A stretch of DNA of 64,000 bases from Flavobacterium cheongpyeongense. Its GTDB lineage: Bacteria; Bacteroidota; Bacteroidia; Flavobacteriales; Flavobacteriaceae. This document shows, piece by piece, positions 43,792 to 52,350 of the stretch (within the stretch, counting starts at the first letter, position 1; each line of letters opens with the position of its first letter). The notes below the pieces were generated by a model that did not search any database, was not told where the DNA came from, and worked only from the letters and a program-made list of their open reading frames with translations. Location of the stretch: the NCBI RefSeq assembly GCF_003202435.1, contig NZ_QJHK01000014.1:1-64000 (forward strand), written 5' to 3'. Both the position numbers and the translations under genes were made by a program.

Positions 43792-44796
43792 CTACTTTAT
43801 CTTAACAACAACTTTTCCTTTTGACCTTCCAGTTTCAACGTAAGACAATGCTTCATTAGTTTGCTCAAAGGGAAACACTTTATCAATAACAGGCTTAATG
43901 ATTCCTGCTTCGATAAGCTTTGTGATTTCTCCTAATTGATTGCCTTCCGCTCTCATAAATAAGAATTTAAAAGACACATTTAATTTCTTTGCTTTTTTCC
44001 TGGCACTGGAACTTAACAATTTTGTTACTAACTTTAAATACCAAGGCAAACCGATTTCTTTTGCAAACTCTGGTGTTGGTGGTCCTACTAACGAAATTAA
44101 TTGACCACCTTTTTTTAAGATACCTAATGATTGTTCTAACACTATCTTTTCCCGGTTACTGTGCAATACTACATCATAGTCTTTGAGTAGATTAGAAAAT
44201 TCTTGTGTTTTATAATCAATCACCAAATCAGCACCAAGGCTTTTTACCAAATCAATATTTTTTGTACTTGTAGTTGTTGCAACATAAGCCCCCAAATGTT
44301 TCGCCAATTGAATGGCAAATGTACCAACACCACCCGAACCAGCTTGTATAAAAACTTTCTGCCCTTTTTTTACATTCGCAATTTCAACTAATGCCTGCCA
44401 GGCAGTTAAACCAACTAATGGAATAGAACCAGCCTCTTCCATTGATAGATTTTTTGGTTTCAAAGCTAAATCGCTTACATTGACAGCAATGTATTGCGCA
44501 AAAGTGCCTATTCTGTAATCGCCTACTCTTGAATAGACTTCATCACCAATTTTAAATTTCTTTACACCCGAGCCTACTTTAACCACAGTCCCAGCCATAT
44601 CATGCCCATTTATGATTGGGGTTTTATAAGGCAAAAAGATTTTAAACTCTCCATGTTTTATCATTGAATCCAGGAGATTAACACCTGCTGCGTGAATTTG
44701 AACCAGAACTTCATTTTCTTTTGCAATTGGTTCTGCTACTTGGGTAAGTTTTAATTTTTCTTTCTTACTGTATTTTTCTACTATAAATGCTTTCAT
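43792..44796 (-). CDS. NADP-dependent medium-chain reductase (quinone-oxidoreductase type)
   Basis: A 334-residue MDR enzyme, related to the gene at 42048 but clearly diverged. It has GHDMAGTVVKVGSGV, GLTAWQALVEIANVKKG and the nucleotide-binding SGGVGTFAIQLAKHLGAYV. The C-terminal Q/E-rich insert before residue 270 is longer than in the first copy. It is the last gene of a leftward cluster with two hydrolases and a flavodoxin-fold reductase. Confidence 0.9.
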   Translation of the reverse strand: MKAFIVEKYSKKEKLKLTQVAEPIAKENEVLVQIHAAGVNLLDSMIKHGEFKIFLPYKTPIINGHDMAGTVVKVGSGVKKFKIGDEVYSRVGDYRIGTFAQYIAVNVSDLALKPKNLSMEEAGSIPLVGLTAWQALVEIANVKKGQKVFIQAGSGGVGTFAIQLAKHLGAYVATTTSTKNIDLVKSLGADLVIDYKTQEFSNLLKDYDVVLHSNREKIVLEQSLGILKKGGQLISLVGPPTPEFAKEIGLPWYLKLVTKLLSSSARKKAKKLNVSFKFLFMRAEGNQLGEITKLIEAGIIKPVIDKVFPFEQTNEALSYVETGRSKGKVVVKIK

Positions 44797-44812
44797 TATT
44801 ATAATTTGATTT

Positions 44813-45769
44813 TTATTTAGTCAAAAATGGTATTGCTTTTTTAAGAAATTCTTCTTGGTATTGAAAAATACCGCCATGCCCTGAATTTGGATAAATTACA
44901 ATTTCAGAATTAGGAAAACGATTTGCCAAATCATACGAATTAGGCGTTGGCACCATTCTGTCATTATCACCATTGACTACCAATACAGGATGTTTGAAAA
45001 CACTCAAATCTGCAGGCTTGTCATTTCCCCACATTTTAATGGCTTTAAGTTGTTTACTTAACACACTTAATTTTACTTTCTCATCACGTTTTTCAGTTCT
45101 TTCTTTTAGACGTTTTAGAAAATCGCGCGCCGCTTCTTTACCTATTTTGTTTTGAGTAAAAAATAAATAAAATTTAGGATCTCTGAATGTTAACAGGCCT
45201 TTTAAAATATCCTTGTACGTTAAACCAGCCACATCACTAATCCCCTTGCCTCCTCTGGGACCTGTGCCTGCAAGAATAATTTTACGAGCCAAAGCCGGTT
45301 CTTGCAAAAGTAATTCCTGGGTAATAAAACCACCCATAGAAAATGCCACAATATCCACTTGTCTGTATCCCAAAGCATGAATAAAGCCAATGGCATCTTT
45401 TGCCATATTAGCAATACTTGTTCCTTGTTCTCCTGTTGTTGCACCAACACCGCGATAATCAAAAGAAATAATATGGCGCTCTGTCGCAATGGCATCCATA
45501 ATTCTAGGGTCGCAATTGTCAAGGTTTGCTGTTAAGTGATTAAAATATATAACAGGAATATCTCCTTCCTTACCATAAGACCGATAAGCAAATTTTATTC
45601 CGTTAGCTTCAATAAACCGGGTGGGTACCGTAGCATAAGTGTAGTTTACACTTTGTGAATCTGATGCAGTCATAATTTCATAATTGTTTGATTGTGAAAT
45701 ATTTGCTTGTGAAAATAGATTACTAATATAACCTATTAACATAAAAAATACAATTAAATACTTTTTCAT
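44813..45769 (-). CDS. Exported alpha/beta hydrolase
   Basis: A 318-residue hydrolase with an N-terminal signal peptide (about 1-21, MKKYLIVFF to NLFSQ). It has the nucleophile Ser in VAFSMGGF, an oxyanion region near IYFNHLTANLDN, an Asp in VNGDNDRMVP and the His in NSGHGGIF. An in-frame ATG at 45847 lies inside the upstream gene and would hide the signal peptide, so I chose 45769, which leaves a 1-base gap to the stop of the upstream hydrolase gene. Confidence 0.88.
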   Translation of the reverse strand: MKKYLIVFFMLIGYISNLFSQANISQSNNYEIMTASDSQSVNYTYATVPTRFIEANGIKFAYRSYGKEGDIPVIYFNHLTANLDNCDPRIMDAIATERHIISFDYRGVGATTGEQGTSIANMAKDAIGFIHALGYRQVDIVAFSMGGFITQELLLQEPALARKIILAGTGPRGGKGISDVAGLTYKDILKGLLTFRDPKFYLFFTQNKIGKEAARDFLKRLKERTEKRDEKVKLSVLSKQLKAIKMWGNDKPADLSVFKHPVLVVNGDNDRMVPTPNSYDLANRFPNSEIVIYPNSGHGGIFQYQEEFLKKAIPFLTK

Positions 45770-45770
45770 T

Positions 45771-46619
45771 TTAATCAGTAATTGTATTGTTAATGAAAGT
45801 ATTAATATAGTCAGTAGCCAATTCCGGGTATTGGTAATGCGGGGCATGACCGGCAGCGTTAAAAATAATGTGCTGCAGCGTTGGTGCTTTTTTCAATAAT
45901 GGAAACCAGTTTTCTACTGCAAACGAAATGTCATTGTCGCCTGAAATTGCCAATACAGGGGTCTTCAGTGTTTGATAGCCTTCCCTAAAATTATCTTTAT
46001 CTTCTGCCAATTGCGTTGTAGCTGCAAAATAGCGTTGGAGTGTTTCAGGCTTAGCCGGTACCTTTGATTCGTCATATCTTTGAGCAATACGTTGTAAAGA
46101 TGCTATTCCGGCTGCACTGCTTTTTTCTGATGTTGGCTCGAAAAACAAGGTAATAATATCTTCGGGAGTATAGGTAGGCTGCAATGCTTTTTCTAAAAAT
46201 AATGGCGAAAGAGGGGCGTCGTTTTTTCCCATTGGATTGCTGCCAATTACAATAGTACCTAAAACTCTTTCTGGATAAAGGAAAGTAGCGTATTGAGCTA
46301 TCAAACCACCATAGGACCAGCCTCCAACAAAATAGTTATCGAAATTTAGGTAGTTTGCTATTTTTGTTACCTGAGATGCAACTTCGTGCAAATCAATTGG
46401 CAGTTCCCCTTCCGAATAGCCAATACCCGAATAGTCAAAAGTAACTACGGTATTATTTTTGGCTAATAAATCAAGAAAAAGGGGATCCCAGGTATCAAGA
46501 GTCCCTCTAAAACGATTGGCTAAAATTAGTGGTGTCCCATTACCAATTTTACGATAAGCAATTTGTTTTTGGTCAATATTCGCATATTGTGTTCCTGTAG
46601 TTAATGCGTTGTTTGTCAT
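45771..46619 (-). CDS. Alpha/beta hydrolase
   Basis: A 282-residue cytoplasmic hydrolase with the nucleophile Ser in GGWSYGGL, VVTFDYSGIGYSEG before it, the acid residue in SGDNDISF and the His in NAAGHAPHYQYP. It resembles haloperoxidase-like and ester hydrolases. It is in one operon with the exported hydrolase (1-base gap) and the flavodoxin-fold reductase (5-base gap). Confidence 0.9.
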   Translation of the reverse strand: MTNNALTTGTQYANIDQKQIAYRKIGNGTPLILANRFRGTLDTWDPLFLDLLAKNNTVVTFDYSGIGYSEGELPIDLHEVASQVTKIANYLNFDNYFVGGWSYGGLIAQYATFLYPERVLGTIVIGSNPMGKNDAPLSPLFLEKALQPTYTPEDIITLFFEPTSEKSSAAGIASLQRIAQRYDESKVPAKPETLQRYFAATTQLAEDKDNFREGYQTLKTPVLAISGDNDISFAVENWFPLLKKAPTLQHIIFNAAGHAPHYQYPELATDYINTFINNTITD

Positions 46620-46624
46620 TTTAT

Positions 46625-47185
46625 TTATTTTATGGTTTTTAAATACCCTTTTCTCATTTCGTCCGTACCTTCTTTAACATCTGCAAAAATGGTTGTCTGT
46701 GTTTTTAAGCCGCAAAATTCAAAAATACCCTCCTGAATAATTCGCAATTGCGATTTGTTCATTCCAGTTGCCTCATAGACTGCCGCTGGCGTATTGGTAC
46801 TGATATATACTTGCGCAGTTTTATTTACCAGTAAGCCCACGGGACCGTTTTCTGTAAAATTGAATGCGTAGCCATGCAGGAAAACTCTATCTATAAAACC
46901 TTTCAGGATAGCTGGCATCTGTGCCCACCACATAGGATAAACAATGGTTAAATGGTCGGCCCATGTAATCAATTCTTGATATTTTTTAGTGTCTTCAGGA
47001 ATTATACCGCCCATCAGCAGATGCTCAACATCGGGCATATCTAGAATAGGGTTGAATTTTTCGGCATACAAATCAATAATTTTGACTTCTTCGCCTCTGG
47101 CAATCGCCTTTTTTTCTACTTCATCTACAATTGCTTTTGTAAAGCTGGCTGGATTCAAATGTGTGTAAATAATAAGATTTTTCAT
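46625..47185 (-). CDS. Flavodoxin-fold NAD(P)H:quinone oxidoreductase
   Basis: A 186-residue FMN/FAD-dependent reductase of the NQO1/KefF family. The signatures are THLNPASFTKAIVDE for flavin binding and IVYPMWWAQMPAILKGFIDRVFLHGYAF. It probably reduces quinones or other electrophiles. It starts the leftward hydrolase/reductase operon. Confidence 0.92.
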   Translation of the reverse strand: MKNLIIYTHLNPASFTKAIVDEVEKKAIARGEEVKIIDLYAEKFNPILDMPDVEHLLMGGIIPEDTKKYQELITWADHLTIVYPMWWAQMPAILKGFIDRVFLHGYAFNFTENGPVGLLVNKTAQVYISTNTPAAVYEATGMNKSQLRIIQEGIFEFCGLKTQTTIFADVKEGTDEMRKGYLKTIK

Positions 47186-47240
47186 TTTTTATTTATTTTA
47201 ATGGTTATTTGTTTTATTAATTTATTCTTAATGGTAATTT

Positions 47241-47555
47241 TCAATTAGAAATAGGTATCCTTTTCCCGATATGCATCCAAATAATATTTTCGAGTTCGGT
47301 TTTATGGTTTTCTTTTAAAATTTGTTCTGGATAAAATATGGGTTCATCGCTAAGGTCAAAAGTGCCATAGTGCATAGGAATCCATTTTTTTAATTTGAGG
47401 TCTTTAAATGCTTTTACAGCATCATCGGGTCAGTATGTAGGTTTATATCATCACCAAATCAATTGGTATATAAACCCCTTTTTAGTTAAAGGGTTGCCAT
47501 ACCAATCGGGTTTAGTAAAAGCTAAATTTTTATTGTGTTTTTTTAATAACATCAT
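47241..47555 (-). pseudogene. Remnant of a metallo-beta-lactamase-fold hydrolase, core deleted
   Basis: Minus-strand translation gives an N-terminal piece (start at 47555, with KPDWYGNPLTKKGFIYQLIW then a stop) and, after a one-base frame change near 47430, a C-terminal piece with DDAVKAFKDLKLKKW, IPMHYGTFDLSDEP and a stop at 47241. The ends resemble UlaG/NAPE-PLD-like MBL-fold proteins. The middle, which should carry the HxHxDH zinc site, is missing, so the gene is an internally deleted relic. It lies where a gene of the oxidoreductase block once stood. Confidence 0.65.
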
Positions 47556-47608
47556 GGTAAACTTTAAGATAAATTTGAATTTTGCAAATCTGTAATTGCA
47601 CTAATAAT

Positions 47609-47992
47609 TTATTTTTCGGTTGTCTTTAAATGCTTTACTGCAAAGAATAAGGCTATTACATTGAAGATTTCAGTAAGCAGCAACGGTATCAATTCGTTTA
47701 TCCAGCCATCCAAAATTATACTGACAATTCTGGAGGAGAGAATTACTGAAATGATTAATAAGGCAGCTTGGAACCAAGTTTTGTTTGTAGTAATTAAGCC
47801 CAAAATCATAATTAATGCAATACTGACAAGCGTACCGCCAACATCACCTCTAAATGTACTGTAAGTCAATATTCCTGTTGGATTAATACCAAATTTTTCA
47901 AAAGTATTTGCAGGTGCAAATACGCTTGTGGCCCCCATTACAAGCAGCGGAATAAGCCCAATTATGACGAAAAATTTTATCGCTTTTTTCAT
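47609..47992 (-). CDS. Four-helix membrane protein (intact paralogue of the frameshifted gene)
   Basis: A 127-residue protein with four membrane helices. The conserved parts are VFAPANTFEKFGINPTGILTYSTFRGDVGG and TTNKTWFQAALLI. It resembles DUF4345-type membrane proteins. Its paralogue at 43110-43494 has a frameshift. The function is unknown; both copies sit next to SDR genes with their own regulators, which suggests duplication of a regulator-SDR-membrane protein module. Confidence 0.82.
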   Translation of the reverse strand: MKKAIKFFVIIGLIPLLVMGATSVFAPANTFEKFGINPTGILTYSTFRGDVGGTLVSIALIMILGLITTNKTWFQAALLIISVILSSRIVSIILDGWINELIPLLLTEIFNVIALFFAVKHLKTTEK

Positions 47993-48062
47993 TTTTTTTC
48001 AGTGAAATAATAATTATTACCTTGTTTATCTTATGTAATTACTGTTTTTATTGCAATTACAT

Positions 48063-48863
48063 TTATGCGTTATTCAATTGTTTCAAAACTGTCTTTTCTA
48101 ACATGCCATAAGCAAAGAGTTGTAAAGTAACTAACACAGACAAACCTTTGCCTACCAGATTTCTAAATTTAGGTTTATCTGTTTCAACTACTTTTAGCAC
48201 TTTGTCAGCAACCAGTTTAGCGTCTTCACCTTGTTGTACAATAAAATCTGCGTATCTTTCCGTTTTTGCTCTTAAAGAATTGTAATCTTCAATTTTGTTT
48301 ATGGAAGTAGATGCATTTTCCATAATATTTGTTTTGAAAGAACCCGGTTCAATCATAGCCACACTAATATTAAACTCGGTTAATTCATAACGCAGGGATT
48401 TGTAATAGCCCTCCAAAGCATGTTTGGATGCCGCATAATATGAGGTACTTGGAAATGCCACAAGCCCAACGATAGAACCAACGGTAATGATTTTGCCTGA
48501 TTTTTGTTTTCTAAAATGAGGCAAAACGGCATTGGTAACTTTTATAGTTCCCCAAAAATTAGTTTCAAATTGCTTTCTGCCTAACTCAATCGGAATCTCT
48601 TCAGCAAGACCATTTACCAAAAATCCAGCATTATTGATCAGAATATCCAGCTGACCTATTTCATTAAAAATTCTTTCTGGTAAAGTGTTTATTGATTGGT
48701 CTGAATCAAGGTCTAATCCGATTACTTTGAATGGTACTGTTGACTGAATTTTTTCGGGATTTCGACTTGTCCCAATTACGTTGTAACCTTTTCTGTGAAG
48801 CTCTTTTGCGATAAGTAAACCAAAGCCGGAAGAAGCTCCTGTTATTAAAATATTCTTACTCAT
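48063..48863 (-). CDS. Short-chain dehydrogenase/reductase
   Basis: A 266-residue SDR with TGASSGFGLLIAKEL, a TSRNPEK cofactor-specificity loop favouring NADP, NNAGFLVNG, and the catalytic SIVG-Ser, Tyr and Lys in YYAASKHALEG. It is more like the 17-beta-hydroxysteroid/retinol-type SDRs than the one at 41187. It is divergent from the HxlR regulator gene, which probably controls it. Confidence 0.92.
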   Translation of the reverse strand: MSKNILITGASSGFGLLIAKELHRKGYNVIGTSRNPEKIQSTVPFKVIGLDLDSDQSINTLPERIFNEIGQLDILINNAGFLVNGLAEEIPIELGRKQFETNFWGTIKVTNAVLPHFRKQKSGKIITVGSIVGLVAFPSTSYYAASKHALEGYYKSLRYELTEFNISVAMIEPGSFKTNIMENASTSINKIEDYNSLRAKTERYADFIVQQGEDAKLVADKVLKVVETDKPKFRNLVGKGLSVLVTLQLFAYGMLEKTVLKQLNNA

Positions 48864-48889
48864 TTTTATTTGTTTTAAAATTTATATTG

Positions 48890-48922
48890 TAATTTTGCTT
48901 GCATATTGCAAGTGCAAATATA
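48890..48922. promoter_or_regulatory. Divergent promoter region with inverted repeat (HxlR/SDR)
   Basis: CTTGCA-TAT-TGCAAG (48898-48912) lies between TATATTTG on the minus strand (48915-48922, toward the SDR gene) and TAATTTTG on the plus strand (48890-48897, toward the HxlR gene). Both elements fit TAnnTTTG. The repeat is a good candidate operator for the HxlR protein. Confidence 0.6.
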
Positions 48923-48975
48923 TAAACAACTTTCAAAACGCAAGTTAAATTTTTAAAATATTTTTAATTTATTTT

Positions 48976-49386
48976 ATGGAAACAAGTAAAAAAAGGTCTG
49001 AATGTCCATTGAGCTGCTCATTGGATGTGTTTGGAGACAAATGGTCTTTGCTCATTATCAGGGATCTGATATTTTATAAAAAAGGCACCTACAATGACTT
49101 TTTAAAATCGGAAGAAGGTATTGCCACCAATATTTTAGCATCAAGGTTAAAGGCATTAGAAGAAAACGGCATTATTGAGAAATCAGCACATCCCGAGAGC
49201 AAGGCAAAAATTTTGTACAGATTGAGTAAAAAAGGAATCGATTTATTACCTATAATCGTGGAAATTTACATTTGGTCGGACAAGTATTTTTCAATGCCAT
49301 TAGAGATAAAGCAGATCATTAAAGAGGCCAAAAAAGACAAAGATAAATTTGTCAAACAGATAACAAAAGAGCTGAAATCACAATAA
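48976..49386 (+). CDS. HxlR-family winged-helix transcriptional regulator
   Basis: A 136-residue regulator of the HxlR/MarR-like type. It shows CPLSCSLDVFGDKWSLLIIRDLIFYKKGTYNDF, the recognition helix with ATNILASRLKALEENGIIEK, and the wing YRLSKKGIDLLP. Cys9 and Cys13 lie at the start, where many HxlR proteins have a redox-sensitive or electrophile-sensing Cys. It likely controls the divergent SDR gene. Confidence 0.92.
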   Translation: METSKKRSECPLSCSLDVFGDKWSLLIIRDLIFYKKGTYNDFLKSEEGIATNILASRLKALEENGIIEKSAHPESKAKILYRLSKKGIDLLPIIVEIYIWSDKYFSMPLEIKQIIKEAKKDKDKFVKQITKELKSQ

Positions 49387-49612
49387 TTAGGGTAAAATCA
49401 TCAATCAAAAGACAGTAGAAATAAAAACTTAAGGCAGACAAACACATCCAAAAACGATGCATTTAGTTTTAACAGACTCCATCGAGAAAAAGTGCTTGAG
49501 TTAATGGATTCGCTATTCTTATTTTGGAATAATAAAAACTGATTAATCGAATTCTGTTTTCCAATAATAATGACTTACTTTTGCATCATCAATAATACAA
49601 CTATATATTTTT
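49387..49612. other. Intergenic region at the right border of the accessory block
   Basis: There is no gene in these 226 bases. TACTTTTG at 49576-49583 is a -7 match 30 bases before the trxB start. Confidence 0.55.
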
Positions 49613-50560
49613 ATGTCAGATACAATCGAAAAAATTAAATGTCTTATTATAGGTTCTGGTCCTGCAGGTTATACTGCGGCAATTTATGCCGCCAGAGCAA
49701 ACATGAATCCTGTTTTATATCAGGGAATGCAGCCTGGGGGTCAGTTAACAACGACTAATGAAGTAGAAAATTTTCCGGGTTATGTTGATGGGGTGACGGG
49801 GCCTGAAATGATGATTCAATTACAGGAACAATCAAAGCGTTTTGGAGCTGATATCCGTGACGGCTGGGCTACAAAAGTTGATTTTTCAGGAGATATTCAT
49901 AAAGTCTGGATTAACGATAAGATAGAACTGCATTGTGAAACGGTTATTATTTCTACAGGTGCCTCAGCTAAATATTTAGGATTACCATCTGAACAGCATT
50001 ATCTTCAAATGGGTGGTGGAGTTTCTGCCTGTGCGGTTTGCGATGGGTTTTTCTACCGGAATCAGGAAGTAGTAATTGTTGGTGCAGGGGATTCGGCTTG
50101 TGAAGAGGCACATTACTTATCAAAACTTTGTAAGAAAGTAACCATGTTGGTAAGAAGCGAAAAATTCAGAGCTTCAAAAATCATGGAAGAACGCGTTCGT
50201 AAAACTGAAAATATTGAGATTTTACTAAATCACGACACTGTTGAAGTTTTGGGGGATGGAAATGTAGTGCATGCTATTAAAGCTTTAAACAAAACAACTA
50301 CAGAAGTTATTGAAATTCCTGCAACAGGATTTTTCGTAGCAATAGGTCACAAACCCAATACAGATATTTTTAAAGATTATATAACTCTTGATGAAACAGG
50401 ATATATTGTTAATACTCCTGGGACATCAAAAACAAATGTAGATGGGGTTTTTGTAGCGGGAGATGCAGCAGACCATGTGTATCGTCAGGCTATTACAGCA
50501 GCTGGTACAGGTTGTATGGCGGCGCTTGATGCAGAACGTTATTTGGCTGCTAACGAATAA
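49613..50560 (+). CDS. trxB: Thioredoxin-disulfide reductase
   Basis: A 315-residue FAD/NADPH enzyme that keeps thioredoxin reduced. It has the FAD motif GSGPAGYTAAIYAARA, the redox-active CAVC in SACAVCDG, the NADPH motif GAGDSACEEAHYLS and the C-terminal GVFVAGDAADHVYRQ. It is full length. Terminator at 50636. Confidence 0.96.
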   Translation: MSDTIEKIKCLIIGSGPAGYTAAIYAARANMNPVLYQGMQPGGQLTTTNEVENFPGYVDGVTGPEMMIQLQEQSKRFGADIRDGWATKVDFSGDIHKVWINDKIELHCETVIISTGASAKYLGLPSEQHYLQMGGGVSACAVCDGFFYRNQEVVIVGAGDSACEEAHYLSKLCKKVTMLVRSEKFRASKIMEERVRKTENIEILLNHDTVEVLGDGNVVHAIKALNKTTTEVIEIPATGFFVAIGHKPNTDIFKDYITLDETGYIVNTPGTSKTNVDGVFVAGDAADHVYRQAITAAGTGCMAALDAERYLAANE

Positions 50561-50635
50561 AGATTTAGTTTCAGGTTTTCTTTGTTTGAAGTTTCAAGTT
50601 GTTGGAATGTAAATCTTAGAAGTCTATAAAATAAA

Positions 50636-50668
50636 AAAATCCATTCGTACTTTCGAATGGGTTTTTTT
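50636..50668 (+). terminator. Intrinsic terminator after trxB
   Basis: The stem AATCCATTCG/CGAATGGGTT (50638-50647 with 50654-50663) is followed by seven T. It also lies just beyond the convergent GIN-domain gene and may serve both. Confidence 0.85.
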
Positions 50669-50694
50669 ATTTGTAGAAACCAGAACCAGAAACT

Positions 50695-51528
50695 TTACTT
50701 AATCTTCTTAATCAGTCTGGCTTCTTCGCTAAAACGGCTAAGTTCAATTTTTGGTTTTCCCAATAAAAAAACTTCAGCTTTGTCACCAATCGCAAGTGAA
50801 ATAGATGTTTCAGCCAATATAGTTCCTGTTGAATTGTTTTCAGCTGTAAAATTAGCTTCTTTAACCGTAAATTTTGTTCCCGTAAAAGTCGAATTGTTAT
50901 CGATCCGGATACTGCCTTTTTCAGCAACACCTTCAATGGTTGCAGTTGCTTTTTGGTATAAATCACATTTGAATTTAATTGCAGATACTAAAGATTTTAT
51001 AGATGAATTTTTACTTAATTGTAAAGTGGCTTCTTCAGATTTTAAATTGATTTCCGATTTTGATTTATCATCTGCCACTAAACTGAATTTTTTTGCATTC
51101 ACATTTAGGAGTAATTTGGAATAATCAAAACTGTTAAATGTAATATCATCCAATTGCAGTTCCTGAATAGCATAGACCACAGACTCATTTTTAGAAATTA
51201 CCTTTGTTAATGATTTTGTGTAGGTTATACGTACAGCTAGTTTTTTGAAAATTGAAGATTCTTTAGAGGTGTACAAACGAAGCGTTTTTTCTCGTAAATC
51301 CATTCCGATAATGTCGTGTAAATTATCATCAGCCTCGATTTTTATCTCGTTTTTTTCACCTCGTTCCAAATAAACTTCAATATTATCATCTACTTCCAAG
51401 GCATCAAAATCACCAACTTCTTTTATGGATGTTGTTACGATTTTAGAGCCTTTAATTTTTTCTTTCTTTTGAGCAAAAGTTAGTGTTGTAACTAATAATA
51501 ATAAGAATAGGATTTTATTTTTTTTCAT
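50695..51528 (-). CDS. Exported GIN-domain (DUF2807) protein
   Basis: A 277-residue protein with a signal peptide (about 1-19, TLTFAQ) followed by the putative auto-transporter adhesin head GIN domain (about 30-270), made of repeated short beta strands. The start FDALEVDDNIEVYLERGEKNEIKIEADDNL is a family hallmark. The role of GIN proteins is unknown. It is the last gene of the PadR-PspC-GIN-GIN operon, 87 bases after the previous one. Confidence 0.9.
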   Translation of the reverse strand: MKKNKILFLLLLVTTLTFAQKKEKIKGSKIVTTSIKEVGDFDALEVDDNIEVYLERGEKNEIKIEADDNLHDIIGMDLREKTLRLYTSKESSIFKKLAVRITYTKSLTKVISKNESVVYAIQELQLDDITFNSFDYSKLLLNVNAKKFSLVADDKSKSEINLKSEEATLQLSKNSSIKSLVSAIKFKCDLYQKATATIEGVAEKGSIRIDNNSTFTGTKFTVKEANFTAENNSTGTILAETSISLAIGDKAEVFLLGKPKIELSRFSEEARLIKKIK

Positions 51529-51615
51529 TAATTCTAGATTTTGATTTTCACAAATATAAAAAAATCATCCACTTTTGATGAATGATTTCTTTTATATTTA
51601 ACACTTCGATATATG

Positions 51616-52347
51616 TTATCCCTGACTGATGCTTCCTCCTGAATTTTCAGATTTTTCGATTGTTTTTGGAGATGAGTCATAATTAATGCTTGCTCCGCTG
51701 GCCGCATCTGCTTTCAATCGCAGAATAGGGTGTACATTTACACTTGCTCCGCTTGCAGCTTCTGCTTCAACTTCATTTGCCAGTAATTCCTCTGCATTAA
51801 TACTGGAACCGCTTGCAGCTGATGTTTTAATTTTTAATGCCTTGCCTTTTATATTTATGGTACTTCCGCTTCCTGAATCACAAGTGATATTGTCAGATTC
51901 TATATTAACATCTATTGTTGATGCACTTGATGCTTCCAGATTTATATTTTGTCCTGTAATTACATTTTTGCCGTATACAGATGACGCACTCGAAGCTTCT
52001 AATTTGTCAATAACGGGCATTTTTACAGTAACCTTTTTAGTAACATTGTTAAATGAACTGAATTTGCACGAAATGATCAGAGTTCCATTTTCAACTTTTG
52101 TTGTAATTTCTTTTTGGATATTATCGTCTGCTTCAACAATAATTTCAGTAGAATCAGATTGTTCAATCACTAGGTCAATGGCGTTGCTTACAGATACATT
52201 TTTAAAATCACCCTCAACAATTCTTTTTTCGGTTGTAACATTTCCACTGCCTTCTATAGCGTTTATATTAAAGTTACATGAGGCAAATAATAATGCGGTA
52301 ATGGTCGCAATAATGAATTTTGTAATATGAATGATTATTTTTATCAT
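51616..52347 (-). CDS. GIN-domain (DUF2807) lipoprotein
   Basis: A 243-residue lipoprotein. The lipobox LFAS-Cys24 follows a hydrophobic signal. The GIN domain (about 40-235) forms short repeats with many Ser-Ser/Ala-Ser steps (SASSVYG, ASSASTID, AASGSSIN, AASGASVN), which suggest a regular beta-solenoid. It follows the PspC gene by 3 bases. Confidence 0.9.
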   Translation of the reverse strand: MIKIIIHITKFIIATITALLFASCNFNINAIEGSGNVTTEKRIVEGDFKNVSVSNAIDLVIEQSDSTEIIVEADDNIQKEITTKVENGTLIISCKFSSFNNVTKKVTVKMPVIDKLEASSASSVYGKNVITGQNINLEASSASTIDVNIESDNITCDSGSGSTINIKGKALKIKTSAASGSSINAEELLANEVEAEAASGASVNVHPILRLKADAASGASINYDSSPKTIEKSENSGGSISQG

Positions 52348-52350
52348 GAC

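Noticed and set aside
45220-45522. A 100-codon minus-strand frame within the exported hydrolase gene
   Set aside because: It is a shifted-frame reading of the hydrolase gene, which has intact catalytic motifs.
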